A stretch of 64,000 nucleotides of DNA, taken from assembly GCA_017412705.1 (NCBI GenBank), contig JAFPWS010000022.1, positions 1 through 64,000 on the forward strand. The letters are read 5' to 3'. The stretch's first letter is position 1; each line of letters begins with the position of its first letter. This stretch comes from Prevotella sp. (lineage in GTDB: Bacteria > Bacteroidota > Bacteroidia > Bacteroidales > Bacteroidaceae). The notes below the pieces were generated by a model that was not told the origin of the DNA, did no database searches, and saw nothing but the letters and a program-made list of their open reading frames with translations. Shown here piece after piece: positions 6,000 to 13,360 of this stretch. The translations under genes and the position numbers were made by a program.

Positions 6000-8387
6000 T
6001 ACAATTCATTCAAGACAAAGGGCAAGAAGATTCTTGCACCCTCGCAGTTTAAAAATACCCTTTTATCCCTTTTAGTGTTTTTATTAACACCCTGCATTAC
6101 CTATGCACAAGAAGCATACGGTGTGCTTGTTGATGGTACTCTCACTATATACTACGATGATTTGAGAGATAGTAGAGAAGGAGAGACGTTTGGATTCTAT
6201 TCTAATGCGCCAGAGTGGGCTTTTACAGAAAATGTTAAAAAGTTTACAAATGTTATATTTGATACGTCAGTTTCAGAATTTCGACCTACATACTTGGAAT
6301 ATTTGTTCTACAATTGCTCACAATTAAAAACAATCGAAGGACTCCACTACCTAAACACAAGTGAAGTAATCAGCATGGATGGTATGTTTTGGAATTGCAC
6401 AAGCCTAACAAATCTTGACGTTAGTAACTTCGAAACGAGCAATGTTACAAATATGGCGAGGATGTTCTATGGTTGTAAAAACCTTATCAACATCGATGTT
6501 AGCAACTTTAACACGAGCAATGTCACAAGCATGTGGTCTATGTTCAATGGATGCAGCAACCTCACAAATCTTGATGTAAGCAACTTCAACACAAGCAAAG
6601 TTACAGACATGTACATGATGTTCGGTTGGTGTAGCAGCCTCACAAGCCTTAATGTTAGCAGTTTTACCACAAGTAATGTTGCAAACATGAGTGGTATGTT
6701 CTCATATTGCAAAAACATAAAAAGCATTGATTTGAGTGGATTTGACACACGTAATGTGACGGACATGTCAGCTATGTTCCATGATTGCAAAAGCCTCACA
6801 AGTCTCAATCTCGACAATTTTAATACAGAAAACGTCACAGACATGGTTAACATGTTCTATGGGTGTAGCAACCTCACAAGCCTTAATGTTAGCAGTTTTA
6901 CCACAAGTAATGTTGCAAACATGAGTGGTATGTTCTCATATTGCGAAAACATAAAAAGCATTGATTTGAGTGGATTTGACACACGTAATGTGACGGACAT
7001 GTCAGCTATGTTCAGTCATTGCAAAAGCCTCACAAGTCTCAATCTCGACAACTTCGATACCAGCAACGTAACAAGAATGCACCAAATGTTTTGTTATTGC
7101 AGTAGTCTTGGCAGTCTTAACCTCAAAAATTTTAATACAAGCAAAGTGACAAATATGTGTGAAATGTTTTCTGGTTGTAAGAATCTTATAAGCCTCAACG
7201 TTAGTAGCTTCAATACAAGTAATGTTACTACGATGAGTTTTATCTTCTCAGGGTGTAGCAGTCTTGCAAATATTGATGTTAGCAATTTCGACACAAGCAA
7301 TGTTACAAACATGTCAGGTATGTTCCATGGCACTACAAGTCTTTCAAATTTATATATTGATTTTGAGACAAAAAAGGTCGAGAACATGGGGCAAATGTTT
7401 GGTTTTAGCGGAATAACAAGTATAGAGTTGGGTAAAAAAATAACGACAATACTTCCAAGAACATTTTATTGGTGCGAGAATTTGAGCAGTGTTATATTGG
7501 GAGAGAATATTTCATTTATTGATGATTTGGCTTTTAGTGGATGCCTAAATATAAACACGATTAAGTCAAACATTGATAATCCTTCTGCTTTTGTAACAAG
7601 TGCATTTGAAGTTTATGTTTACCCCAAAGCCACACTTATTGTTCCTGCAAATACGAAGAGTCAATACCAATCTACCGAAGGTTGGAAAGAGTTTAAGAAT
7701 ATTATTGAAGTTGGAGGTGAAGACAATAATGATGGGTTAGAACCAATAAATGAGGGTGATAACACCGACTATGGTAATGGGGGAATCAATGACGGAACAG
7801 ACCTTAACGGCAATGTAATTGGTAATATCTATTACAACATCAGTGATGAAAACGGTGAATATAGTTCCGCTGAAGGGTGCATCATTCTGAGAAAGCCCAC
7901 AACCGATGAACAGATGAATGAGGTGGTTGGAATGGACTTGTTTGGTGAGGACTTGAAGAACAACTACACAGGTATCATCTTCATGGTGCAAGCAGGTAGT
8001 GGAACTGTCAAGGTGAATGCTGAGACGGTTGGCAGCATGACCCTCAAAGTGAAGATTGGCAATAATCAGCCAGTCACTATGGAACTTGAAGGAAAGATGA
8101 AAGCCTCGTTCCCCTACAACGTAGCAGAACCCACTTATGTTTACATCTATGGCGGTGAAACAGCCTCAGCCAATGCAAGGGCTATGCGTAGGGCAGAATC
8201 TACCGAAAACGCATTGAAGATATACGGCATTGAGTGGAGCGAATCAGACATACCTTCACACGTTGAGGCTATCCGTGAAACAAGTCCAAACGACATGCCT
8301 ATCATCTACAACTTGCAAGGCCAGCGGATGCAGTCAACAAGCAGAGGTATCAACATCGTGAACGGAAAGAAATTTGTTGTCAAATGA
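5991..8387 (+). CDS. BspA-like/DUF285 tandem-repeat surface protein
   Basis: 798 residues. An N-terminal signal sequence with a hydrophobic core (L-L-S-L-L-V-F-L-L-T) ends at T-Y-A-Q around residue 35. Residues of about 110-460 are a ladder of 26-residue repeats of the form N-F-x-T-S-N-V-T-N-M-x-x-M-F-x-x-C-x-x-L, the DUF285/TIGR02167-type repeat of BspA-family leucine-rich surface proteins. A short block like LRR_5 follows, then a beta-rich region and the tail Y-N-L-Q-G-Q-R-M ... N-G-K-K-F-V-V-K shared with other secreted Prevotella proteins. Relatives bind host matrix or other bacteria. Two blocks 234 bp apart are nearly identical (6631-6818 and 6865-7052). ATG at 5991 lies within a predicted stem. 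It is the main cargo of the element. Confidence 0.85.
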   Translation: MAQYNSFKTKGKKILAPSQFKNTLLSLLVFLLTPCITYAQEAYGVLVDGTLTIYYDDLRDSREGETFGFYSNAPEWAFTENVKKFTNVIFDTSVSEFRPTYLEYLFYNCSQLKTIEGLHYLNTSEVISMDGMFWNCTSLTNLDVSNFETSNVTNMARMFYGCKNLINIDVSNFNTSNVTSMWSMFNGCSNLTNLDVSNFNTSKVTDMYMMFGWCSSLTSLNVSSFTTSNVANMSGMFSYCKNIKSIDLSGFDTRNVTDMSAMFHDCKSLTSLNLDNFNTENVTDMVNMFYGCSNLTSLNVSSFTTSNVANMSGMFSYCENIKSIDLSGFDTRNVTDMSAMFSHCKSLTSLNLDNFDTSNVTRMHQMFCYCSSLGSLNLKNFNTSKVTNMCEMFSGCKNLISLNVSSFNTSNVTTMSFIFSGCSSLANIDVSNFDTSNVTNMSGMFHGTTSLSNLYIDFETKKVENMGQMFGFSGITSIELGKKITTILPRTFYWCENLSSVILGENISFIDDLAFSGCLNINTIKSNIDNPSAFVTSAFEVYVYPKATLIVPANTKSQYQSTEGWKEFKNIIEVGGEDNNDGLEPINEGDNTDYGNGGINDGTDLNGNVIGNIYYNISDENGEYSSAEGCIILRKPTTDEQMNEVVGMDLFGEDLKNNYTGIIFMVQAGSGTVKVNAETVGSMTLKVKIGNNQPVTMELEGKMKASFPYNVAEPTYVYIYGGETASANARAMRRAESTENALKIYGIEWSESDIPSHVEAIRETSPNDMPIIYNLQGQRMQSTSRGINIVNGKKFVVK
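6631..7052 (+). repeat. Internal 234-bp (three-repeat) duplication in the surface gene
   Basis: 6631-6818 and 6865-7052 align with a constant 234-bp offset and only a handful of mismatches, whereas other repeats in the gene have drifted at many sites. 234 bp is three 26-codon repeats, so the frame is kept. This indicates a recent duplication. Confidence 0.8.
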
Positions 8388-8398
8388 AATGATAAGTT

Positions 8399-8665
8399 AT
8401 GGATAATCAAGAACTACGAGACAATTACAAAAGTCTCTTACACGAATCGTACAAGTTCACAGACAAAGAAAGGGAATGTATCTGTGATGTAATTGACTGC
8501 TTGGAGAATGTTCATGGAAGAACAAACACAGAAAACGAACTTGCAGAAAAATGTAAGGTTGCTTACAACATACTCAAAGAGAAAGGCCCATTCAAAGAGT
8601 TTGTACAAATTCTAAAGGCAGAAAAGAAAGTTGGTGATTTCAATTCCACTACATACTATAGATGA
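8399..8665 (+). CDS. Hypothetical protein, 88 residues
   Basis: Begins 11 bp after the surface protein stop and is followed by a strong terminator, so it is the last gene of that operon. The sequence is acidic and helical (T-D-K-E-R-E-C-I-C-D-V-I-D-C-L-E-N, later F-K-E-F-V-Q-I-L-K-A-E-K-K). No signal peptide, no known motif. Function unknown; it may serve the surface protein or the element. Confidence 0.6.
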   Translation: MDNQELRDNYKSLLHESYKFTDKERECICDVIDCLENVHGRTNTENELAEKCKVAYNILKEKGPFKEFVQILKAEKKVGDFNSTTYYR

Positions 8666-8670
8666 ACAGA

Positions 8671-8709
8671 AGAACTGAGGTGGGCCAGGAAACGGCTCAC
8701 CTCAGTTCT
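8671..8709. terminator. Bidirectional intrinsic terminator
   Basis: Arms 8671-8686 and 8694-8709 form a 16-bp stem with one G-T pair, followed by TTTTT on the plus strand. The last codons of the minus-strand gene 8697-9140 lie inside the stem, so it may end both convergent transcripts. Confidence 0.85.
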
Positions 8710-9140
8710 TTTTCAAGTTCAACTATCTCCTTATCGTACCTCGCTTGCTCTGCCTCGTACTCCTTCTGACGTTGTGAACGTTGGAGTTTGAGACGTTCAA
8801 GATGCCTACGTTTGTTATCCTCGACAAGTTTAACACACTTGTCACAGTAGGAGTCCAATAAGTCACTGAAAGCCTTGATTTTCTTCTCGTCAGTCCAAAG
8901 TTTTTTGTCAACACACTCCAGCCCTTCAAGTATCTCTCTGTATTGTTTGTAATACTCCAAGGCTTTCAGACGTTCACCCTTTTTACCCTCGTTTATCTCT
9001 CTCATGTAGCGTTGAGCACACTTGTAACGAGCATCCACATTCTCTTTATGTTCAAGGTATTCAACTTGTTCCTTACTAAAGCTCTTGTACATGTTTTTCA
9101 TCATAACGAGCTTGTCATCCTTTGATAATCTTTTTGACAT
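8697..9140 (-). CDS. Charged coiled-coil protein, 147 residues
   Basis: Nearly all helix-forming and highly charged; the C-terminal 50 residues are an uninterrupted R/K/E/Q-rich stretch (R-R-H-L-E-R-L-K-L-Q-R-S-Q-R-Q-K) typical of a coiled coil. A C-x-x-C (C-D-K-C) occurs near residue 100. No family recognised. It lies between the surface-protein operon and the integrase and is preceded by a dyad at 9179-9197. A nucleic-acid binding or structural role is possible but unsupported. Confidence 0.6.
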   Translation of the reverse strand: MSKRLSKDDKLVMMKNMYKSFSKEQVEYLEHKENVDARYKCAQRYMREINEGKKGERLKALEYYKQYREILEGLECVDKKLWTDEKKIKAFSDLLDSYCDKCVKLVEDNKRRHLERLKLQRSQRQKEYEAEQARYDKEIVELEKELR

Positions 9141-9178
9141 TTTTGTATTGTTTTAAGTAAATAATTGAAAGAACTCAT

Positions 9179-9197
9179 TGTAAACAACATGTTTACA
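9179..9197. promoter_or_regulatory. Dyad TGTAAAC-N5-GTTTACA
   Basis: A perfect 7-bp inverted repeat with a 5-bp spacer, 39 bp upstream of the coiled-coil gene start. Its size and symmetry suit a dimeric repressor or recombinase site. Function is inferred from form and position only. Confidence 0.4.
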
Positions 9198-9257
9198 TGT
9201 GCAAGAGTATAGAAAAAAAATTTATATTCCAAATTTTCAGAACACAAATTAACAAAT

Positions 9258-9289
9258 CAAGCCCAAATTTCCGAAGAAACTTGGACTTG
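9258..9289 (-). terminator. Hairpin downstream of the integrase
   Basis: 14-bp arms 9258-9271 and 9276-9289 pair with two internal mismatches and a 4-nt loop. It lies 35-66 bp after the integrase stop on the minus strand. On that strand the run after the stem is TTTGTTAATTTG, T-rich but interrupted. Confidence 0.5.
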
Positions 9290-9323
9290 TTCTGTGTTTT
9301 GCTTGCACAAGTGAGGGTTGAGG

Positions 9324-10664
9324 CTACTTGAAGAACTGTTGCATCAGTTGGGCGTTTTCCTCTCTCGTTACCTTGATATACTTCATGAAGTTTGCCTCAG
9401 TTGTGTGACCTGTCAACTTCATTATACTTATTGTGGGTGCTCCTTTAAGATAGAGATTGGTTGCGAAACTTCTACGAGCCGTATGGCTCTTGATTAACTG
9501 ATACTTCTTATACTTGATGCTCGTCACCTTGCCGCCTCGATTCTCCTTGATGATTACTTCATCGTTAATCTCGGCAAGGCGGCCTAACTCTTTCAGATGT
9601 TCATTGAAACGTGACTTGTAGCACATTTTGGGGAACTCACCTTCATACTTGGCATACAGTTCCTTGATGTAGCGGTGCATGGGTATCTTTACCTTCTCCG
9701 AGGTCTTTTCTGTTACAACGGTAATGGTTGGCTCTGTAGTCTCAACGTCAAACAGAGCCTTCTCTAAGTGGTTGAGGTCGCTCTGTCTGAGTCCAGTCCA
9801 ACAGCCTATAATAAAGAGGTCTCTCGTTTCCTCTATCGTACTCTTTGCGTCAATGATACCCTTACTTTTCAGCATGGGAATATCCAAGGCGTACAGCCGT
9901 GATATTTCATCCTCAGTCAAGTAGATGTTATCCACCTCGTCTGACTTACTGATATATGACTTGTAGGTATCATCTTTTATCAAGCCTTGACGTGCCGCAT
10001 CATTCAGCCAAACTTTCAGAACGGAGAAAGACGCTGGTATTGTGTTACTGCTATAGTTTTTGCTCGTATATGCCCAATTTATGAAAACCTCTTGGAACTG
10101 TCTGTCAAACACAGAAAAATCATCCTTTATATTCTTCTCTGCAAAAAATGTCTGATAACGTTTTAGCACCGTCTTATGGTGTCCGATGGTACGGTCAGCA
10201 ATAAATTTTCTTGTACGTGGGTCAACCCTCTTGTGCATATTGTCAACATAAGACTGAAAGAACTGCAAGGGCGTGATACTTTTCTTTTCTTCTTCCTTAC
10301 GTTCTCCTTCTATCAAACCATCAATGACACGTTGAATACTATCTTTCAAATACTCAGCAGTACCGAAATAAGATGGGTCATTGCCATTAAAGCCGTGACG
10401 TGACTCAAAGAACTTGTGAATACCATCATCTATAGCATCCAAGAACTTGTTTACCTTGCGACTCGCACGGTTTATACGGTCAGCAAAACTTGTTGAGATA
10501 ATACAGCGTTGTGATTCATTATCCCACGTCTTAACATATACATACTGCTTGGTGGAAACCTTGAAACGTTTTTTGTGGTAGCCAATCAAATACACCAGCG
10601 TTAATTCTTCTGACTTGTCTTTCAGATTGTAGTTCAAATTGATTTTTCCCTTCTTGTTTGCCAT
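9324..10664 (-). CDS. Tyrosine recombinase/integrase
   Basis: 446 residues from the ATG at 10664; a frame extension to a TTG at 10688 is excluded because that codon lies in the TACCTTTG promoter box. Architecture is that of Bacteroidota integrases: an N-terminal arm-binding region, a SAM-like core-binding domain (about residues 110-215) and a C-terminal catalytic domain. Catalytic residues are visible: Arg in C-W-T-G-L-R-Q-S-D-L, the H-x-x-R pair in S-H-T-A-R-R-S-F-A, and the final T-G-H-T-T-E-A-N-F-M-K-Y-I with the tyrosine nucleophile. It presumably integrates and excises the element at the guaA 3' end, 220 bp from the right core. No excisionase was recognised. Confidence 0.95.
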   Translation of the reverse strand: MANKKGKINLNYNLKDKSEELTLVYLIGYHKKRFKVSTKQYVYVKTWDNESQRCIISTSFADRINRASRKVNKFLDAIDDGIHKFFESRHGFNGNDPSYFGTAEYLKDSIQRVIDGLIEGERKEEEKKSITPLQFFQSYVDNMHKRVDPRTRKFIADRTIGHHKTVLKRYQTFFAEKNIKDDFSVFDRQFQEVFINWAYTSKNYSSNTIPASFSVLKVWLNDAARQGLIKDDTYKSYISKSDEVDNIYLTEDEISRLYALDIPMLKSKGIIDAKSTIEETRDLFIIGCWTGLRQSDLNHLEKALFDVETTEPTITVVTEKTSEKVKIPMHRYIKELYAKYEGEFPKMCYKSRFNEHLKELGRLAEINDEVIIKENRGGKVTSIKYKKYQLIKSHTARRSFATNLYLKGAPTISIMKLTGHTTEANFMKYIKVTREENAQLMQQFFK

Positions 10665-10685
10665 ATCTTTCTTATTTAACTGGTG

Positions 10686-10693
10686 CAAAGGTA
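10686..10693 (-). promoter_or_regulatory. -7 box (TACCTTTG) of the integrase
   Basis: TACCTTTG on the minus strand, 21 bp before the ATG at 10664. GGGGTCrT repeats lie just upstream at 10723-10753, so integrase binding there could affect its own transcription. Confidence 0.7.
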
Positions 10694-10722
10694 CGAAATA
10701 AAATTGGAACTACCAAATCTCA

Positions 10723-10757
10723 GGGGTCGTAAGGGGTCATGTTTAGGGGTCGTATTC
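10723..10757. repeat. Three GGGGTCrT repeats near the right end
   Basis: Copies at 10723-10730, 10733-10740 and 10746-10753; the last extends to GGGGTCGTATTC, identical to 1873-1884 at the left end. They are candidate integrase arm sites. Confidence 0.5.
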
Positions 10758-10774
10758 GACCACTTTGTACAAAA

Positions 10775-10819
10775 AGACCACTACTTTGATAATCAAGCGA
10801 TTAACCAAAATAGTGGTCT
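10775..10819 (-). terminator. Hairpin, probable present-day guaA terminator
   Basis: AGACCACTA (10775-10783) pairs with TAGTGGTCT (10811-10819), extendable to about 13 of 15 pairs. On the minus strand the stem is followed by TTTTT. It lies 60-105 bp downstream of the guaA stop, inside the element end, and would replace the displaced original terminator. Confidence 0.6.
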
Positions 10820-10878
10820 AAATAACTGATTTATAATGAATTTATAATATTCTTCTCAGTATTCAAAAGAGTTTCATA

Positions 10879-12447
10879 TTATTCCCATTCGATGGTTGCG
10901 GGTGGCTTTGAGGAGATGTCGTAGCAGACGCGGTTGACGCCACGCACCTTGTTGATGATCTCGTTGCTGACCTTTGCCATGAAGTCGTAGGGCAGGTGGG
11001 CCCAGTCGGCTGTCATGGCGTCGCTTGAGGTGACGGCACGCAGGGCTACGGGGTTCTCGTAGGTGCGCTCGTCGCCCATGACGCCTACGGAGCGTACGGT
11101 GCTGAGGAGGATGGCCCCTGCCTGCCATACCTTGTCGTAGAGGGTGATGCCGTCGGTGTCGACATACTCGCGCAGGCCGCGGATGAAGATGTCGTCAGCG
11201 TCTTGCAGGATGCGTACCTTCTCGCGTGTGATGTCGCCCAGTATGCGGACGGCGAGTCCCGGTCCCGGGAAGGGGTGGCGCGTGATGAGGTGCTCGGGCA
11301 TCTTGAGCTGACGGCCCACGCGGCGTACCTCGTCCTTGAAGAGCCACTTGAGTGGTTCGCAGAGCTGCAGGTGCATCTCCTTGGGCAGTCCGCCGACGTT
11401 GTGGTGGCTCTTGATGACCTTGCCGGTGATGTTGAGCGACTCGATGCGGTCCGGGTAGATGGTGCCCTGGGCGAGCCACTTGGCGTCAGTAATCTTTTTG
11501 GCCTCGGCATTGAAGACCTCGACGAAGTCGCGGCCTATGATTTTGCGTTTCTGCTCGGGTTCGGTGACGCCTGCCAGGTCGCTGAAGAACTTCTCGGAGG
11601 CATCGACGCCGATGACGTTGAGTCCGAGGACGCGGTAGTCGTCGAGCACCTGCTGGAACTCGTTCTTGCGCAGCATGCCGTGGTCGACGAAGATGCAGGT
11701 GAGGCGCTGTCCGATGGCTTTGTTGAGCAGTACGGCGGCAACGCTGGAGTCTACGCCGCCGGAGAGTCCGAGGATGACGCGGTCATTGCCTAACTGCTCT
11801 TTCAGCTCGGCTACGGTGGTGTCGACGAAGGAGGCGGCGCTCCACTCCTGGCGCGAGCCGCAGATGTCGACGACGAAGTTCTTCAGCAGCTGCTTGCCCT
11901 GTAGGGTGTGGAACACCTCGGGGTGGAACTGTACGGCATAGGCCGGCGCCTCATTGCCTGCCTGCCCCAGTGGGGTGGGCGACCAGTAGGCGGCGTATTT
12001 GACGTCGGCGGTGGAGCCGATGACGTTGAAGCCTGCCGGAATCTGGGTGATGGTGTCGCCGTGTGACATCCATACCTGCGAGTGCTGCTCGAAGCCCTTG
12101 AACAGTGGGTTGGCGGCGTCTACCGTCTCCAGGTTGGCACGTCCGTACTCGCGGGTGTTGCTCTTTTCGACCTTGCCTCCCAGCGTGTAGGAGAGGTACT
12201 GCGCTCCGTAGCAGATGCCCAGCACGGGCAGCTTGCCGAGGAAGTCGGAGAGGTCGGGCTTGAAGCCCTCGGGGTCGTGCACGGAGAAGGGTGAGCCGCT
12301 GAGTATCACGCCAATGACGGTGGGGTCGTCCTTGGGGAACTTGTTGTAGGGCAGGATTTCGCAGAAGGTGTCAAGCTCGCGTACGCGCCTGCCGATGAGC
12401 TGGGTGGTCTGCGAGCCGAAGTCGAGGATAATAATCTTCTGTTGCAT
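10879..12447 (-). CDS. guaA: GMP synthase (glutamine-hydrolysing)
   Basis: 522 residues, normal full length. The N-terminal class I glutamine amidotransferase domain (1-195) has the nucleophile motif L-G-I-C-Y-G-A-Q and the F-H-P-E-V histidine/glutamate pair. The ATP-pyrophosphatase domain carries the PP-loop L-S-G-G-V-D-S-S near residue 230, and the C-terminal dimerisation domain ends in the canonical P-P-A-T-I-E-W-E. It converts XMP to GMP using glutamine and ATP in the cytosol. It starts 9 bp after the upstream nucleotidyltransferase, so they form an operon. Its final codons form the integration core, but the protein end is intact, so the inserted element rebuilt or spared it. Confidence 0.97.
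   Translation of the reverse strand: MQQKIIILDFGSQTTQLIGRRVRELDTFCEILPYNKFPKDDPTVIGVILSGSPFSVHDPEGFKPDLSDFLGKLPVLGICYGAQYLSYTLGGKVEKSNTREYGRANLETVDAANPLFKGFEQHSQVWMSHGDTITQIPAGFNVIGSTADVKYAAYWSPTPLGQAGNEAPAYAVQFHPEVFHTLQGKQLLKNFVVDICGSRQEWSAASFVDTTVAELKEQLGNDRVILGLSGGVDSSVAAVLLNKAIGQRLTCIFVDHGMLRKNEFQQVLDDYRVLGLNVIGVDASEKFFSDLAGVTEPEQKRKIIGRDFVEVFNAEAKKITDAKWLAQGTIYPDRIESLNITGKVIKSHHNVGGLPKEMHLQLCEPLKWLFKDEVRRVGRQLKMPEHLITRHPFPGPGLAVRILGDITREKVRILQDADDIFIRGLREYVDTDGITLYDKVWQAGAILLSTVRSVGVMGDERTYENPVALRAVTSSDAMTADWAHLPYDFMAKVSNEIINKVRGVNRVCYDISSKPPATIEWE
10883..10893. repeat. Right attachment core within guaA
   Basis: TCCCATTCGAT encodes the last residues of GuaA on the minus strand and matches 1799-1809 in 10 of 11 bases. 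Confidence 0.55.
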
Positions 12448-12456
12448 AGCTGTTGT

Positions 12457-13251
12457 TTATAATGTTGATGTGTTCTGTATGAATTGCTCTGCCTGCTCGA
12501 GGGTGCCTGGCTTGCCGACGTCGAGGATGCGGAGGTCGTCCTTGACGAGTCCTACGATGTGCGAGCGGTGGCACACGGAGAGGTAGAAGTCGATGATGCC
12601 AAAGCGGTCGGGGAAGCGCTCCATGAGGGGGAAGAGCCTTGGCGAGAAGGAGTGGATGCCGCTGAAGGCGAAGGCGTAGAGCGGTGTGGCGGGTGTTGCG
12701 TCGGCAGACACCTGCAAGTCGCTGTTGACGGTGAGCCGGGCCTCGCGGAGCCAGGGGAAGGGCGACTTGACCTCGCCGGTCTCGATGTTGGTCCAGCCCA
12801 TGAGGCGCATGGCGCTGTTGAAGAGCAGGTAGCGCTTGGTCTGGCGACGGCTCACCAGGAGCACGGCATCCTCGTCGGGCTGGTGCTGGCGTGAGAACCA
12901 GTCGTAGTCTACGTTGTCGAGTATGTCGACGTTGTGCAGGAGGATGGGTGCGTCGTCGCTGAACAGCCCTTGGGCTTTCTTCAGTCCGCCCCCCGTTTCG
13001 AGCAGCTGGGCGCTCTCGTCGCTGAAGTGCACCAGCGGGGCATAGTCCTGCCGGCTGACGTAGTCGGTAATCTGCTGTGCGAAGTGGTGGATGTTGACCA
13101 CGAAGCGCCGGTAGCCTTGTGCCTGCAGCTTGCGGATGTTGTGGTCGAGCAAGGGCTGGCCTGCCACAGGCACCAGTGCCTTGGGCATGGTATCGGTCAG
13201 GGGCTTCAGGCGGGTACCCAGACCGGCAGCCAGTATCATTGCTTGTCTCAT
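12457..13251 (-). CDS. Sugar-phosphate nucleotidyltransferase (MurU-like)
   Basis: 264 residues. Starts M-R-Q-A-M-I-L-A-A-G-L-G-T-R-L-K-P, the NTP-binding signature (L-A-A-G-x-G-T-R-L-x-P) of the NTP_transferase family. V-D-I-L-D-N-V-D follows near residue 105, the metal-binding Asp region. Size and motifs resemble MurU-type enzymes, which make UDP-sugars from sugar 1-phosphates in cell-wall recycling. A possible partner kinase is encoded at 15714-17249. The ATG at 13251 is chosen because the in-frame TTG upstream falls in the TACCTTTG promoter. First gene of the operon with guaA. The exact sugar is unknown. Confidence 0.8.
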   Translation of the reverse strand: MRQAMILAAGLGTRLKPLTDTMPKALVPVAGQPLLDHNIRKLQAQGYRRFVVNIHHFAQQITDYVSRQDYAPLVHFSDESAQLLETGGGLKKAQGLFSDDAPILLHNVDILDNVDYDWFSRQHQPDEDAVLLVSRRQTKRYLLFNSAMRLMGWTNIETGEVKSPFPWLREARLTVNSDLQVSADATPATPLYAFAFSGIHSFSPRLFPLMERFPDRFGIIDFYLSVCHRSHIVGLVKDDLRILDVGKPGTLEQAEQFIQNTSTL

Positions 13252-13269
13252 TTTTGTTCCTTTAGGTTG

Positions 13270-13277
13270 CAAAGGTA
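13270..13277 (-). promoter_or_regulatory. -7 box (TACCTTTG) of the nucleotidyltransferase-guaA operon
   Basis: TACCTTTG on the minus strand, 18 bp before the ATG at 13251. It forms a divergent pair with the box at 13320. Confidence 0.75.
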
Positions 13278-13319
13278 CAAATAAGTGAGCGAAATACCAA
13301 GGAATTTACAATTATTTGC

Positions 13320-13327
13320 TAACTTTG
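13320..13327 (+). promoter_or_regulatory. -7 box (TAACTTTG) of the CotH-like gene
   Basis: TAACTTTG, 33 bp before the ATG at 13361. Both divergent units share about 40 bp of promoter DNA. Confidence 0.75.
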
Positions 13328-13360
13328 CAGGCACAATAAAAAAGAAACAACCAGTACACG

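Larger units (their letters stand above)
1799..10893. mobile_element. Integrative element of about 9.1 kb in the 3' end of guaA
   Basis: An AT-rich block between GC-richer chromosomal genes, bounded by near-identical 11-bp cores. A tyrosine integrase lies about 220 bp inside the guaA-proximal end. GGGGTCGTATTC occurs at both ends (1873-1884 and 10746-10757), with further GGGGTCrT copies at 10723 and 10733, which may be integrase arm sites. The 3' end of guaA is a known island integration site in other bacteria. Cargo: polymerase-like protein, NUMOD3-like peptide, WYL_2/SH3 protein, serine recombinase, surface protein and several unknowns. No relaxase, coupling protein or capsid gene is visible, so it is not a self-transmissible element on this evidence. 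Boundaries are inference. Confidence 0.65.

Noticed and set aside
5786-6052. 88-codon frame starting M-G-R-T-L-S in the surface-protein leader
   Set aside because: It runs through predicted RNA stems and overlaps the signal sequence of the surface gene out of frame. It might be a leader ORF, so it is mentioned there, but not called as a gene.
11203-11793. Long plus-strand frame across guaA
   Set aside because: A shadow of guaA in GC-rich sequence; no promoter and no recognisable protein features.
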